Part shown: piece after piece, positions 34,702 through 44,127 of the stretch | Numbering within the stretch: position 1 is the stretch's first letter | Layout of the letters: each line of letters starts with the position of its first letter | Program-made: the position numbers and the translations under genes | Assembly (NCBI RefSeq): GCF_000981385.1 | Contig: NZ_LATZ01000135.1 | Span: 62,001 to 126,000, forward strand | Direction: 5' to 3' | Origin: Bacillus sp. SA1-12 | GTDB taxonomy: Bacteria; Bacillota; Bacilli; Bacillales; Bacillaceae | Length of the DNA: 64,000 nt | The notes under the pieces: model-generated | The model's input: only the letters and a program-made list of their open reading frames with translations | What the model was told of the DNA's origin: nothing | Database searches by the model: none

Positions 34702-36333
34702 GTGGAACTCGATTTCCAGAAAATGATATTTGAATTTCTGGGAGGCCTTGGGATTTTTTTGTTTGGAATAAAAATCATGCGCGATGGCCTTCAAAGATCT
34801 GCAGGGGACAAGCTGAGAGATATTCTAGATAAGTTTACAACTAACCCATTAATGGGTGTTCTAGCAGGTATCATTGTTACAGTCTTAATTCAATCGAGCG
34901 GCGGTACAACAGTCATTACTGTCGGGCTAGTTAGTGCTGGATTTATGACACTTAGACAAGCAATCGGTGTCATTATGGGAGCAAATATAGGTACGACTGT
35001 TACCGCTTTTATAATAGGTATCGATGTTTCCGAGTATGCTTTACCGATTATTTTTATTGGAGCAGTCATGTTTTTCTTCTTTAAAAATAACCGATTACAT
35101 AGTATGGGACAAATCCTTCTAGGCTTAGGTGCATTATTTTATGGATTGGAACTAATGGGTTCAGGAATGAAGCCATTAAGATCCTTGCAGGACTTTCAAG
35201 ACTTGACCCTTAGTATGAATGATAATCCGTTATTAGGGGTTTTAATCGGAACTGTTTTTACTGTTATTGTTCAAAGCTCAAGCGCAACTGTTGGAATCCT
35301 TCAGGAATTATTTGGACAAGGGCTTATTGATTTACAAGCAGCTTTGCCAGTTTTATTTGGTGATAATATTGGGACAACAATAACAGCAGTCTTGGCATCA
35401 ATTGGCACATCGATTGCAGCAAGACGAGCTGCATTAACACATGTTCTTTTTAATCTAATTGGCACAACCATTTTTATGATTTTCTTGCCATTGTATTACT
35501 CCTTTATTCAATATTTGCAGGCGATGATGGGATTAAATCCAGAGATGACGATTGCTTTTGCTCACGGATCATTTAATATTTTTAATGCTATTATTCAATT
35601 CCCTTTTATTGGAGCTTTAGCTTGGATCGCTACAAAGATTATCCCAGGTGAAGATTCATCGATTAATTATAAACCAAAGCATTTGGATCCAATCTTTATT
35701 GAACAATCTTCTTCTATTGCGTTAGGGCAAGCAAAAGAAGAAGTGCTGCGAATGGGGAAATTTGCAGCTCTTGGATTGGAAGAAGCCGATTTGTATCAAA
35801 AAACCTATTCCAAAAAACATGCTGATACTGCTATGCAATTAGAAGAGGCAATTAATAACTTAGATCGGAAAATTACAGATTATTTAATATTAATTTCAAG
35901 AAACGAAATGTCTAATTCTGAATCTCAACAGCATAGCATGCTTCTTGATACAGTTCGTGATATTGAGCGTATTGGGGATCACTTCGAAAATGTAGTTGAA
36001 TTAGTTAGTTACCAGTTAACAAACAAAGTGAAATTAACGGATTCTGCCAAACAAGATTTAGAGGATATGTTCCGACTAACCATCCAAACATTTAAAGATG
36101 CAATTATAGCTTTAGACGATAAAGACACAGCTTTAGCTTCCAAGGTGTTAAAATCTGAAGAACAAATTGATAAAATTGAGCGTATCCTTCGCAAGAAACA
36201 TATTATGAGGATTAATGAAGGTGAATGCTCAGGTTCAGCAGGAATTGTATTTGTTGATATTATTAGTAATTTAGAGCGAATTGGAGACCATTCGGTAAAT
36301 ATCGCAGAGGCAGTTTTAGGTTATAGAAATTAA
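34702..36333 (+). CDS. Na+/phosphate cotransporter, NptA/YjbB type with PhoU-like tail
   Basis: A 543-residue transporter. Two inverted-repeat halves each carry the substrate motif: TVLIQSSGGTTV (about residue 60) and VIVQSSSATVG (about 195), followed by GANIGTTVTAF and GDNIGTTITAV. Residues ~340-543 are a helical PhoU-like domain (DTVRDIERIGDHFENVVEL and NLERIGDHSVNIAEAV). It imports phosphate with sodium. GTG 34702 is 9 bases from GAGGGG; ATG 34693 touches that site. It is an addition relative to the B. subtilis order here. Confidence 0.92.
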   Translation: MELDFQKMIFEFLGGLGIFLFGIKIMRDGLQRSAGDKLRDILDKFTTNPLMGVLAGIIVTVLIQSSGGTTVITVGLVSAGFMTLRQAIGVIMGANIGTTVTAFIIGIDVSEYALPIIFIGAVMFFFFKNNRLHSMGQILLGLGALFYGLELMGSGMKPLRSLQDFQDLTLSMNDNPLLGVLIGTVFTVIVQSSSATVGILQELFGQGLIDLQAALPVLFGDNIGTTITAVLASIGTSIAARRAALTHVLFNLIGTTIFMIFLPLYYSFIQYLQAMMGLNPEMTIAFAHGSFNIFNAIIQFPFIGALAWIATKIIPGEDSSINYKPKHLDPIFIEQSSSIALGQAKEEVLRMGKFAALGLEEADLYQKTYSKKHADTAMQLEEAINNLDRKITDYLILISRNEMSNSESQQHSMLLDTVRDIERIGDHFENVVELVSYQLTNKVKLTDSAKQDLEDMFRLTIQTFKDAIIALDDKDTALASKVLKSEEQIDKIERILRKKHIMRINEGECSGSAGIVFVDIISNLERIGDHSVNIAEAVLGYRN

Positions 36334-36424
36334 TGCTTAGGAAATAAAAACGATATTAGGTATAATGATTCTTGGGAACCCCTTGCTTTTTTTATTCCAG
36401 TACCTATCTAATGGAGGTTTTATG

Positions 36425-36907
36425 ATGGAATATGTATATTGGTCTCTGATCGTTTTAATGTTTATTATTGCATTTGTTGGGCTGGTTTACCCTATTATTC
36501 CAAGTGTAGTTTTTATTGTCGCAGGATTTATTTTATATGGATTTTTGTTTGGTTTTTCAAAGCTTTCGATTGTCTTTTGGATTATTGAAGGGTTGTTTGT
36601 TGCCATATTGTTTGCTGCAGATTATCTGACAAATTTAGTTGGAGTGAAGAAATTTGGAGGGAGCAAAGCTGCAATCTGGGGAAGCACAATTGGTTTAATC
36701 GTTGGTCCATTCGTTATCCCCTTTCTGGGAATTATCCTTGGGCCATTTATTGGAGCAGTCATTGCCGAATTGATTGTTCATAAAAAGGATTTCTCATCGT
36801 CAATAAAAAGCGGCGTTGGTTCACTTATAGGTTTTATATCTGGTGTTGTAGCAAAAGGTGTTCTGCAACTTATTATGATTGGTTATTTTTTTGTTGTCAT
36901 TTTATAA
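36425..36907 (+). CDS. yqgC: DUF456 membrane protein YqgC
   Basis: A ~160-residue protein with four or five hydrophobic helices and the DUF456 pattern of Gly-rich repeats (LVGVKKFGGSKAAIWGSTIG, then FLGIILGPFIGAVIAEL). Either of two adjacent ATGs (36422, 36425) may start it; the second is 7 bases from GGAGG. It sits before sodA as in B. subtilis. Function unknown. Confidence 0.87.
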   Translation: MEYVYWSLIVLMFIIAFVGLVYPIIPSVVFIVAGFILYGFLFGFSKLSIVFWIIEGLFVAILFAADYLTNLVGVKKFGGSKAAIWGSTIGLIVGPFVIPFLGIILGPFIGAVIAELIVHKKDFSSSIKSGVGSLIGFISGVVAKGVLQLIMIGYFFVVIL

Positions 36908-37072
36908 GGGCAATGATCTGAAAAATATAGTACATAATTATCTGATAAAAGCAAAAAATGATAGATGTGTTGTGTGCTTTTCAATTGAAAGTAACGGCCA
37001 AATTTGGTAACCTTAGGTTGGAAAGCAAATTCATTGCTTTTGACTTGTACATATTAAAGGAGGAAATAGAAA

Positions 37073-37681
37073 ATGGCTTATGAATTACCTCAATTACCTT
37101 ATGCATATGATGCACTAGAACCACATATTGACAAAGAAACAATGAATATTCATCACACAAAACATCACAACACATACATCACAAATGTGAACGCAGCTTT
37201 AGAAGGTCAAGCTGATCTTGCAAGCAAAAGTGTTGAAGAATTAGTATCTAATTTAGATGCTGTTCCTGAAGCAATTCGTACAGCAGTACGCAACAATGGT
37301 GGTGGACATGCTAACCATAGCTTATTCTGGACAATTCTTTCACCTAATGGCGGTGGAGCACCATCTGGTGAGCTAGCTGATGCGATTAACTCTAAGTTCG
37401 GCAGCTATGACAGCTTTAAAGAAGAGTTCGCAAAAGCTGCAACAACTCGCTTCGGTTCTGGATGGGCTTGGTTAGTTGTAAACAATGGTGAATTAGAAGT
37501 AACCAGCACTCCAAACCAAGATTCTCCATTAATGGAAGGTAAAACACCAGTTTTAGGCTTGGATGTATGGGAGCATGCATACTACTTAAATTATCAAAAT
37601 CGTCGCCCAGACTACATTGCTTCTTTCTGGAATGTAGTTAATTGGGATGAAGTAGCAAACCGTTATAACGCTGCAAAATAA
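37073..37681 (+). CDS. sodA: Superoxide dismutase (Mn type)
   Basis: A 202-residue enzyme that dismutates superoxide. All four metal ligands are present: His27, His82, Asp164 and His168 (LDVWEHAYYLNYQNRR). Opening MAYELPQLPYAYDALEPHID and the GSGWAWLV motif are typical; the residues around the ligands fit the Mn type. A strong AAAGGAGG site precedes the ATG. It is monocistronic, closed by a terminator. Confidence 0.97.
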   Translation: MAYELPQLPYAYDALEPHIDKETMNIHHTKHHNTYITNVNAALEGQADLASKSVEELVSNLDAVPEAIRTAVRNNGGGHANHSLFWTILSPNGGGAPSGELADAINSKFGSYDSFKEEFAKAATTRFGSGWAWLVVNNGELEVTSTPNQDSPLMEGKTPVLGLDVWEHAYYLNYQNRRPDYIASFWNVVNWDEVANRYNAAK

Positions 37682-37695
37682 TATATATTTGATTG

Positions 37696-37725
37696 AAGAG
37701 CTAACATTTGTTGGCTCTTTTTTAT
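37696..37725 (+). terminator. Rho-independent terminator after sodA
   Basis: AAGAGCTAACA against TGTTGGCTCTT (one G-T pair), very short loop, then T-rich tail. The next 190 bases to the transporter gene show nothing I can assign. Confidence 0.85.
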
Positions 37726-37915
37726 TTTTTTACTAAGCATAACAGGGACATCATTTTTAAAATCAAAAGATAGATCTCCTTCCTTTTTAAAATAAGAACT
37801 CTTCCTTCATCCTTTCATATAAGAAACATCCAAACCACATCAATTTTAATAAAAATACATATCTCCAAAGTGATAAGACAGACTATGTAGTAGAAGTTGA
37901 AGGGGAGTAGTTCTT

Positions 37916-39205
37916 ATGTCAAAACTGCAAAAGATTATTGGTAATGTGCATGTTAGTAAAGATCTAGTTTTATTATTAGTTATAGGCGGCCTATACTCAT
38001 TAAGCATTTCTTTATCCAATACCTTTGTAAACGTCTATCTATGGAAGCAATCAGGTGAATTTGTTGATTTAGGTATATACAACTTATCAATAGTTGTCAT
38101 GCAGCCGCTCACGTTTATATTCGCAGGGAGGCTGGCTAAAAAGATTGACCGTGTCATTGTATTTCGGCTTGGTGTTATTTTTTTGGCAATTTTTTTTCTC
38201 ACCGTGCTAATGATCGGTGATTCAGCAGCAAAATATCTAGTTTTATTAGGAGGAACTCTTGGTGTCGGGTACGGCTTTTATTGGCTGGCCTTTAATGTAC
38301 TTACATTTGAAATAACAGAACCTGAAACAAGAGACTTTTTTAATGGCTTTATGGGGATTATGAATTCAACTGCTGGAATGGTCGGACCAATTGTAGCAGG
38401 CTATGTGATCTCCAGGTTAGTAAATTACTCAGGATATACCATTATTTTTTCCATATCACTATTATTATTTTCCGGTGCGGTTGTTCTTAGTTTTTTTTTA
38501 AAAAGAAGACCTGCAGAAGGAGAGTATTTATTTAAACGGATCTTGGCGGAAAGAAAAAAGGATAAAAATTGGAGACTAATTTTACACGCTCATTTTTTTC
38601 AGGGACTTCGTGAAGGAACCTTTGCGTTTGTAATTGGCGTTTTTGTTTTTATTACGACCGGAAGTGAATTAGCGCTTGGTAAATTTGGTTTGGTTAACTC
38701 AAGTGCAGCATTTCTGGCTTATTATTTAGCAACTAAAATCATTAAAAAATCCAAAAGAAAGATGTTCATTTTAATGGGGGGGATTTTTCTCTATTTGTCC
38801 ATCTTCATTCTTCTTTTTGATTTGACCTATACCAAGCTGTTAATTTATGCCGTTTTAATCGCATTTGGATACCCGATGCTTTTAGTTCCCTACTCATCAA
38901 TAACATATGATGTTATCGGCAGGGCTTGGAATATAGCAAAGGCTAGAATTGAATATATTGTTGTAAAAGAAATATTTTTAAACTCAGGACGCATCATGTC
39001 AATTCTTGGATTTTTGGCGGCGGTTATCTTTTTTAATGAAAAACAAAGCATCCCTATTTTATTAGCGATTATAGGAGCTGGACATTTCATTATTTACTTT
39101 TTCGTAAGAAACGTGAAAATTGAGGAAAGTCCCGTACCTATAGACGAAACTGGCCAAAAGCCTATTCGTAAACGGCATCTTGCAGATGGAGATAGCGGTG
39201 GGTAA
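37916..39205 (+). CDS. yqgE: MFS-type transporter YqgE
   Basis: A 429-residue membrane protein with about twelve hydrophobic helices and a basic cytoplasmic loop in the middle (LKRRPAEGEYLFKRILAERKKDKNW). It opens MSKLQKIIGNVHVSKDLVLL. The MFS fold is clear; a family motif FAGRLAKKID lies after helix 2. It corresponds to YqgE by position after sodA. Substrate unknown. In B. subtilis pbpA follows; here the pst operon follows directly. Confidence 0.88.
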   Translation: MSKLQKIIGNVHVSKDLVLLLVIGGLYSLSISLSNTFVNVYLWKQSGEFVDLGIYNLSIVVMQPLTFIFAGRLAKKIDRVIVFRLGVIFLAIFFLTVLMIGDSAAKYLVLLGGTLGVGYGFYWLAFNVLTFEITEPETRDFFNGFMGIMNSTAGMVGPIVAGYVISRLVNYSGYTIIFSISLLLFSGAVVLSFFLKRRPAEGEYLFKRILAERKKDKNWRLILHAHFFQGLREGTFAFVIGVFVFITTGSELALGKFGLVNSSAAFLAYYLATKIIKKSKRKMFILMGGIFLYLSIFILLFDLTYTKLLIYAVLIAFGYPMLLVPYSSITYDVIGRAWNIAKARIEYIVVKEIFLNSGRIMSILGFLAAVIFFNEKQSIPILLAIIGAGHFIIYFFVRNVKIEESPVPIDETGQKPIRKRHLADGDSGG

Positions 39206-39386
39206 TTGGAATTAAGTGCAATTATGATAAAAAAGTAGGAAAGAATAGGAAAACAGTCATAAATGTTCCCTATTCTTTTTTTATTTTTTGTAAATGCATA
39301 AGCAAATTGTAAACGTAGGAGACTAATAAAAACGCTTTGTATAATAACAGTTTTCGCACCTTATATACCCAAAATCATACAAAATA

Positions 39387-39433
39387 TGACAATCTACATC
39401 ACGAATTTACAAAACCTTTACATTAAGTTAAAA
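39387..39433 (+). promoter_or_regulatory. PhoP-box region of the pst operon
   Basis: TTTACA at 39406-39411 and 39417-39422, and TTAAAA at 39428-39433, are spaced exactly 11 bases apart, as in PhoP binding regions (TTAACA-like repeats). Weaker TGACA and TCTACA copies lie upstream at 39387-39398. A -10-like TTAATACT follows. This fits induction by phosphate starvation through PhoPR. The rest of the 300-base gap after yqgE is AT-rich without a gene. Confidence 0.72.
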
Positions 39434-39505
39434 CGTTATTAATACTCAAGCGTTATTCTAATACACGTAGGACAAAACAACCAATATTCTAGGGGGAATT
39501 AAAGA

Positions 39506-40486
39506 ATGAAAAGCTTTAAATTTCTAGCATTATCAATTATCCTCTCTTCACTTGTAGCATTTGCTGCAGCTTGTGGAAATGGTGAAGATGCGGCTACAGG
39601 TGAAAATGGAAATACTGAAACTGCTGAGCAAGAATCTGCTGAATTAGAAGGAGAAATCGGCATTGATGGTTCTTCAACTGTAGCTCCTATTGGTGAAGCT
39701 GTATCTGAAGAATTTTCAATAGATAACCCAAAGGTACAAGCACCAATCGGAGTATCTGGAACTGGCGGCGGATTTGAAAAATTCACAGTAGGTGAAATAG
39801 ATATTGCTGAAGCATCTCGTCCAATTAAAGATGAAGAAAAACAGGCAGCTGCTGATAATGGTGTTGAATTCACAGAATTTAAAGTTGCATTCGATGGACT
39901 TTCAGTTGTTGTAAACAAAGAAAATGATTTTGTTGATAAATTATCTGTAGAAGATTTAAAGAAACTTTGGCTTGAAGATGGGACTACAAAAAAATGGTCT
40001 GATATTAATCCTGACTGGCCAGCAGAAGAAATAAAATTCTTCTCACCTGGAGCTGACTCTGGTACTTATGATTACTTCGACGAAGTGATTTTAGAGGAGC
40101 AGCCAATCGTTAAAAATGCAACATTATCTGAAGATGACAACACATTAGTAAAAGGTGTTACTGGTGATAAAAATTCAATTGGTTACTTTGGATATGCATA
40201 CTATTTAGAAAACAAAGATAACTTAAAAATTGTTCCAATTGTTAACGAAGCTGGTGAAGCTGTAGAACCAACAAATGAGACTGTTGAATCTGGTGATTAC
40301 AATCCACTTTCACGCCCATTATTCATTTATGTGAATAATGCTTCTATCAAAGAAGATGGTCCTGTATATGAATATGTAAAATTCTACCTTGAAAATGCTG
40401 GAGCATTAGCAGAAGAAGTTGGTTATGTATCTCTTCCTGAAGAAGAATATACAAAACAACTTGAAACTCTTGAGGGTTTAAAATAA
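39506..40486 (+). CDS. pstS: Phosphate ABC transporter, substrate-binding lipoprotein
   Basis: A 326-residue lipoprotein. The signal peptide ends in a lipobox at VAFAAAC, with Cys23 as the lipid site, then an acidic linker of ~25 residues. Phosphate-binding motifs IGIDGSSTVAPIGEAV, ISGTGGGF-like VSGTGGGFEKF and SPGADSGTYDYF are present. It captures phosphate outside the membrane for PstCA. AGGGGGAA precedes the ATG. It is the first gene of pstSCAB. Confidence 0.96.
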   Translation: MKSFKFLALSIILSSLVAFAAACGNGEDAATGENGNTETAEQESAELEGEIGIDGSSTVAPIGEAVSEEFSIDNPKVQAPIGVSGTGGGFEKFTVGEIDIAEASRPIKDEEKQAAADNGVEFTEFKVAFDGLSVVVNKENDFVDKLSVEDLKKLWLEDGTTKKWSDINPDWPAEEIKFFSPGADSGTYDYFDEVILEEQPIVKNATLSEDDNTLVKGVTGDKNSIGYFGYAYYLENKDNLKIVPIVNEAGEAVEPTNETVESGDYNPLSRPLFIYVNNASIKEDGPVYEYVKFYLENAGALAEEVGYVSLPEEEYTKQLETLEGLK

Positions 40487-40556
40487 TTACTAAATATTGC
40501 GGATGAGGAGCATTGCTTCTCATCTTTCTTCCTATGTTTGGAAAGGGGTATTTCAA

Positions 40557-41504
40557 ATGGCTTTAACAAATCAGCAAAATATTAGTGTGAGAGAGTTAAT
40601 CAGAGAGAAAAAATCTAAAAAAAGCACTAATCAAGTCGTAGAGAAAATGGTTCCTGGAATTTTGTTTATTTTAGCACTAATATCTATTATGACTACAATA
40701 GGTATTGTATTAACTTTAATATTTGAGACAGTTACCTTCTTTAGCAGAGTACCAATCGTTGAATTCCTAACTGCAAAGGAATGGTATCCTTTCTTTGAAG
40801 AGAGCGCAACATATGGAATTGGTGCATTGGTATCAGGTACTCTATTAATTACATTAATCGCCATCATCGTAGCTGTTCCAATTGGATTAGCTGCTGCTAT
40901 TTTCTTGAGTGAATATGCATCAGATCGTACAAGACGAATCATCAAACCGATATTAGAAGTATTAGCCGGAATACCAACAATTGTTTATGGTTTTTTTGCT
41001 TTAACATTCGTCACACCATTATTGCAAAAAATCGTTCCGGATTTAGGATTATTTAATGCACTGAGCCCTGGTATTGTTGTTGGGATTATGATTATCCCAA
41101 TGATTGCATCTCTTTCAGAAGATGCAATGAGCTCTGTACCGAATTCCATGAGAGAAGGAGCTTTAGCTTTAGGGGCTACTAAATTTGAGGTAACGATGAA
41201 GGTAATAGTTCCTGCTGCTATGTCAGGTATTGTTGCATCGTTCGTATTAGGTATTTCTCGTGCTATAGGTGAAACAATGATTGTCTCCTTAGCTGGCGGA
41301 GCTACTCCAAAGCTAACATTTGACCCAACACAATCAATTCAGACAATGACGGCGTATATCGTTCAGGTTAGCGGCGGGGATGTTGGTTATGGTACAACTG
41401 TTTATTACAGCATCTATGCAGTTGGAATGACATTATTCTTGTTTACACTTATCCTAAACCTTTTGGCACAATATATTTCCCGACGTTTTAGGGAGGAATA
41501 CTAA
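40557..41504 (+). CDS. pstC: Phosphate ABC transporter permease PstC
   Basis: A 315-residue permease with six or so helices. The N-terminus is cytoplasmic and basic (RELIREKKSKKST). The ABC coupling motif reads EGALALGATKFEV, followed by PAAMSGIVASFVLGISRAIGETM. ATG 40557 follows GAAAGGGG; a longer frame upstream lacks a site. pstA starts one base after its stop. Confidence 0.95.
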   Translation: MALTNQQNISVRELIREKKSKKSTNQVVEKMVPGILFILALISIMTTIGIVLTLIFETVTFFSRVPIVEFLTAKEWYPFFEESATYGIGALVSGTLLITLIAIIVAVPIGLAAAIFLSEYASDRTRRIIKPILEVLAGIPTIVYGFFALTFVTPLLQKIVPDLGLFNALSPGIVVGIMIIPMIASLSEDAMSSVPNSMREGALALGATKFEVTMKVIVPAAMSGIVASFVLGISRAIGETMIVSLAGGATPKLTFDPTQSIQTMTAYIVQVSGGDVGYGTTVYYSIYAVGMTLFLFTLILNLLAQYISRRFREEY

Positions 41505-41505
41505 T

Positions 41506-42384
41506 ATGAAATTAATTGATCAAAATATTGTAAAAAACAAAATGGGTGGACGTTTAGCGTTAAATAAAACATTTAGATGGATTTTCTTTGCAGCTACTTT
41601 TGTCGCGTTAGTTGTTTTAGCAATTCTCTTATATCGGATATTCACTCAAGGATCTAGTTACTTTTCACTTGAATTTTTCCAAAATTATGCATCTAGAAGA
41701 CCGGAGCGTTCCGGTATTAAAGCTGCAGTTGTGGGTTCATTATGGGTAATGGCTGTAACAATTCCAATTGCATTAATATTATCTGTTGGAACAGCTATTT
41801 ATTTGGAAGAATATGCAAAGAAGAGTAAAATCAACACATTTATTCAAACGAATATTTCAAACCTAGCAGGTGTACCTTCTATTGTTTTTGGATTATTAGG
41901 TTTAACAGTATTTGTTCGTTTCTTTGACTTTGGACGAAGCATTTTAGCTGGTGGATTGACAATGGCTCTCCTTGTACTCCCTGTAATTGTTGTCGCATCA
42001 CAAGAAGCAATTCGCTCTGTTCCAAAAGAACTTCGCGAGGCGTCCTACGGAATGGGTGCAACAAAATGGCAAACGATTATGAGAGTTGTGTTGCCAGCTG
42101 CAATTCCTGGTATTATAACTGGAAGCATCTTAGCCTTCTCACGTGCAATAGGTGAAACAGCTCCATTATTAGTTGTTGGTGCATTTGCTTTCGTTAACTA
42201 CTTGCCAGAAAACGTAATGAGCACATTTACAGTAATGCCGATTCAAATCTATAACTGGGCGGCGAGACCGCAGCCAGAATTCCAAGATGTAGCAGCTGCT
42301 GGTATTATTGTGTTATTCATTTTCTTAATTGTGATGAATTCAGTTGCAGTGTTAATTCGTAATAAGTTTCAAAAACGTTATTAA
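41506..42384 (+). CDS. pstA: Phosphate ABC transporter permease PstA
   Basis: A 292-residue permease. The coupling loop EASYGMGATKWQTIMRVVLPAA and SRAIGETAPLLVVGAF are the PstA hallmarks. It carries six hydrophobic helices and pairs with PstC to form the channel. Its AGGGAGG site is within the end of pstC. Confidence 0.95.
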   Translation: MKLIDQNIVKNKMGGRLALNKTFRWIFFAATFVALVVLAILLYRIFTQGSSYFSLEFFQNYASRRPERSGIKAAVVGSLWVMAVTIPIALILSVGTAIYLEEYAKKSKINTFIQTNISNLAGVPSIVFGLLGLTVFVRFFDFGRSILAGGLTMALLVLPVIVVASQEAIRSVPKELREASYGMGATKWQTIMRVVLPAAIPGIITGSILAFSRAIGETAPLLVVGAFAFVNYLPENVMSTFTVMPIQIYNWAARPQPEFQDVAAAGIIVLFIFLIVMNSVAVLIRNKFQKRY

Positions 42385-42410
42385 AAAGCTTTATCTGGAG
42401 GGGTTTTCAT

Positions 42411-43223
42411 ATGGAAAGTGTAAAAATTAAAAGAGAAACTACACAAAATGAACAAGTAAACCAAAATAAAAATGTTGTATATAAAACTGATAATTTAAAT
42501 TTATGGTATGGGAAGGATCAAGCGTTAAAAAATATTGATCTTGATATTTATGAAAATGATGTAACAGCGATTATCGGGCCTTCCGGATGCGGTAAATCAA
42601 CTTATATCAAAACACTTAATCGAATGGTCGAATTAATTCCAATTGTTCGTACTTCTGGACAAATTCTTTATCGTGGAAAGAATATATTCGATAAATCTTA
42701 TGGAGTAGAAGAACTTAGAACAGAAGTAGGAATGGTTTTCCAAAAACCAAATCCTTTTCCAAAATCTATTTATGACAATATTGCATACGGTCCTAGAATC
42801 CATGGAATTAAAGATAAAAAAGTTATTGATGAAATTGTAGAAAAAAGTTTACGCGGTGCAGCGATTTGGGATGAAGTAAAAGACCGTTTAAAGGAAAATG
42901 CATATGGGCTGTCTGGCGGGCAGCAACAACGTTTATGTATTGCACGCTGTCTAGCCATTGAGCCTGACGTTATCCTAATGGACGAACCGACTTCTGCACT
43001 TGATCCAATCTCTACATTGAAAGTTGAAGAATTAATTCAGGAGTTAAAACAAAATTATAGTATAATTATCGTAACTCATAACATGCAACAAGCAGCTCGT
43101 ATTTCAGATCGTACCGCATTCTTTTTGAATGGAGAGGTAGTTGAATATACGGATACAGATCGCCTATTTTCAAATCCGTCTGATAAAAGAACGGAAGATT
43201 ACATTACTGGTCGATTTGGATAA
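42411..43223 (+). CDS. pstB: Phosphate ABC transporter ATP-binding protein PstB
   Basis: A 270-residue ATPase. Walker A GPSGCGKST (~58-66), Q loop MVFQKPNPFPKS, signature LSGGQQQRLCIAR, Walker B VILMDEPTSALDP, switch VTHNMQQAAR. PNPFPKSIYDN is specific to PstB. A non-conserved N-terminal extension of ~25 polar residues precedes the ABC domain. GGAGGGG lies upstream. A terminator follows, before phoU. Confidence 0.96.
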   Translation: MESVKIKRETTQNEQVNQNKNVVYKTDNLNLWYGKDQALKNIDLDIYENDVTAIIGPSGCGKSTYIKTLNRMVELIPIVRTSGQILYRGKNIFDKSYGVEELRTEVGMVFQKPNPFPKSIYDNIAYGPRIHGIKDKKVIDEIVEKSLRGAAIWDEVKDRLKENAYGLSGGQQQRLCIARCLAIEPDVILMDEPTSALDPISTLKVEELIQELKQNYSIIIVTHNMQQAARISDRTAFFLNGEVVEYTDTDRLFSNPSDKRTEDYITGRFG

Positions 43224-43229
43224 TAAAAA

Positions 43230-43268
43230 AATAAGCCGTGCATATTTAATGTCACGGCTTATTTTATT
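43230..43268 (+). terminator. Terminator between pstB and phoU
   Basis: AATAAGCCGTG against CACGGCTTATT with a 12-base loop and TTATT tail. It may lower phoU expression relative to pstSCAB or separate the transcripts. Confidence 0.85.
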
Positions 43269-43331
43269 ACTAGCTTTCCATGTTATGAAATCTCATTTTT
43301 AGGGAATAAGATAGTATAAGGAGGTATGAGT

Positions 43332-43991
43332 ATGTCTGTAAGAGAAAGATTTGAGTTTGACCTAAAAAACTTAAGAGATAAATTAATTGAAATTGGAAGC
43401 TTAACTGAGATTGCACTTAGCAAAGCAATAGATACCCTTGAAAATCAAAATATTGAGCAAGCATTAGAAATTATAGATGATGACAGCAGGGTGGATGAGC
43501 TAGATGAGGAAATTAATGATATCGCTATCTTGTTAATCGCTAAGCAACAACCAGTGGCTGTTGATCTACGAAGAATAATTGTTGCCATCAAAATCTCAAG
43601 TGATATTGAAAGAATGGCTGACTTTGCTGTTAATATTGCAAAATCAACGATTAGAATTGGTGATGAACCTTTAGTTAAACCGATCCATAGTATTAAAAAA
43701 ATGCATAAGATTGCGTCGGAAATGCTATCTCTTTCCATAAAAGCCTTTAATGAAGAGGATATTGTATTAGCTAAAAAAGTAGCAGATATGGATGATCAAG
43801 TTGATGACCTATATGGGGAAACAATCCGTGATATCTTAGATCTTATGGAAATGAAAAAGGAAAATTCCCAACAACTGACTCAGCTATTATTTATCTGCCG
43901 TTATATTGAACGCACAGCAGACCATGCAACAAACATATCGGAAAATATCATGTTCTTAGTAAAAGGTCAGCGATATGATTTAAATAGTTAA
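43332..43991 (+). CDS. phoU: Phosphate transport regulator PhoU
   Basis: A 219-residue protein of two similar three-helix PhoU units. Each has the metal-binding pattern: SSDIERMADFAVNIAKS (about residues 80-96) and RYIERTADHATNISENI (about 190-206). It modulates the Pst transporter and phosphate signalling. ATG 43332 follows AAGGAGGTATGAGT; ATG 43326 abuts the site. B. subtilis lacks a gene at this place, so the locus resembles other Bacillaceae. Confidence 0.94.
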   Translation: MSVRERFEFDLKNLRDKLIEIGSLTEIALSKAIDTLENQNIEQALEIIDDDSRVDELDEEINDIAILLIAKQQPVAVDLRRIIVAIKISSDIERMADFAVNIAKSTIRIGDEPLVKPIHSIKKMHKIASEMLSLSIKAFNEEDIVLAKKVADMDDQVDDLYGETIRDILDLMEMKKENSQQLTQLLFICRYIERTADHATNISENIMFLVKGQRYDLNS

Positions 43992-44070
43992 ACCATTCAT
44001 CATTATGGTGCACTACTCATCTGTGGAATTACATATATTACCATTATCTGTTTTAAGATAAAACCACAAA

Positions 44071-44107
44071 AAAACAGCCATTGTTGATCAAATGGCTGTT
44101 TTTTCGT
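44071..44107. terminator. Bidirectional terminator between phoU and yqzC
   Basis: AAAACAGCCATT against AATGGCTGTTTT, 8-base loop, A-run left and T-run right, serving the convergent phoU and yqzDC units. Confidence 0.92.
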
Positions 44108-44127
44108 GGAATTCATATGTCTATGTT

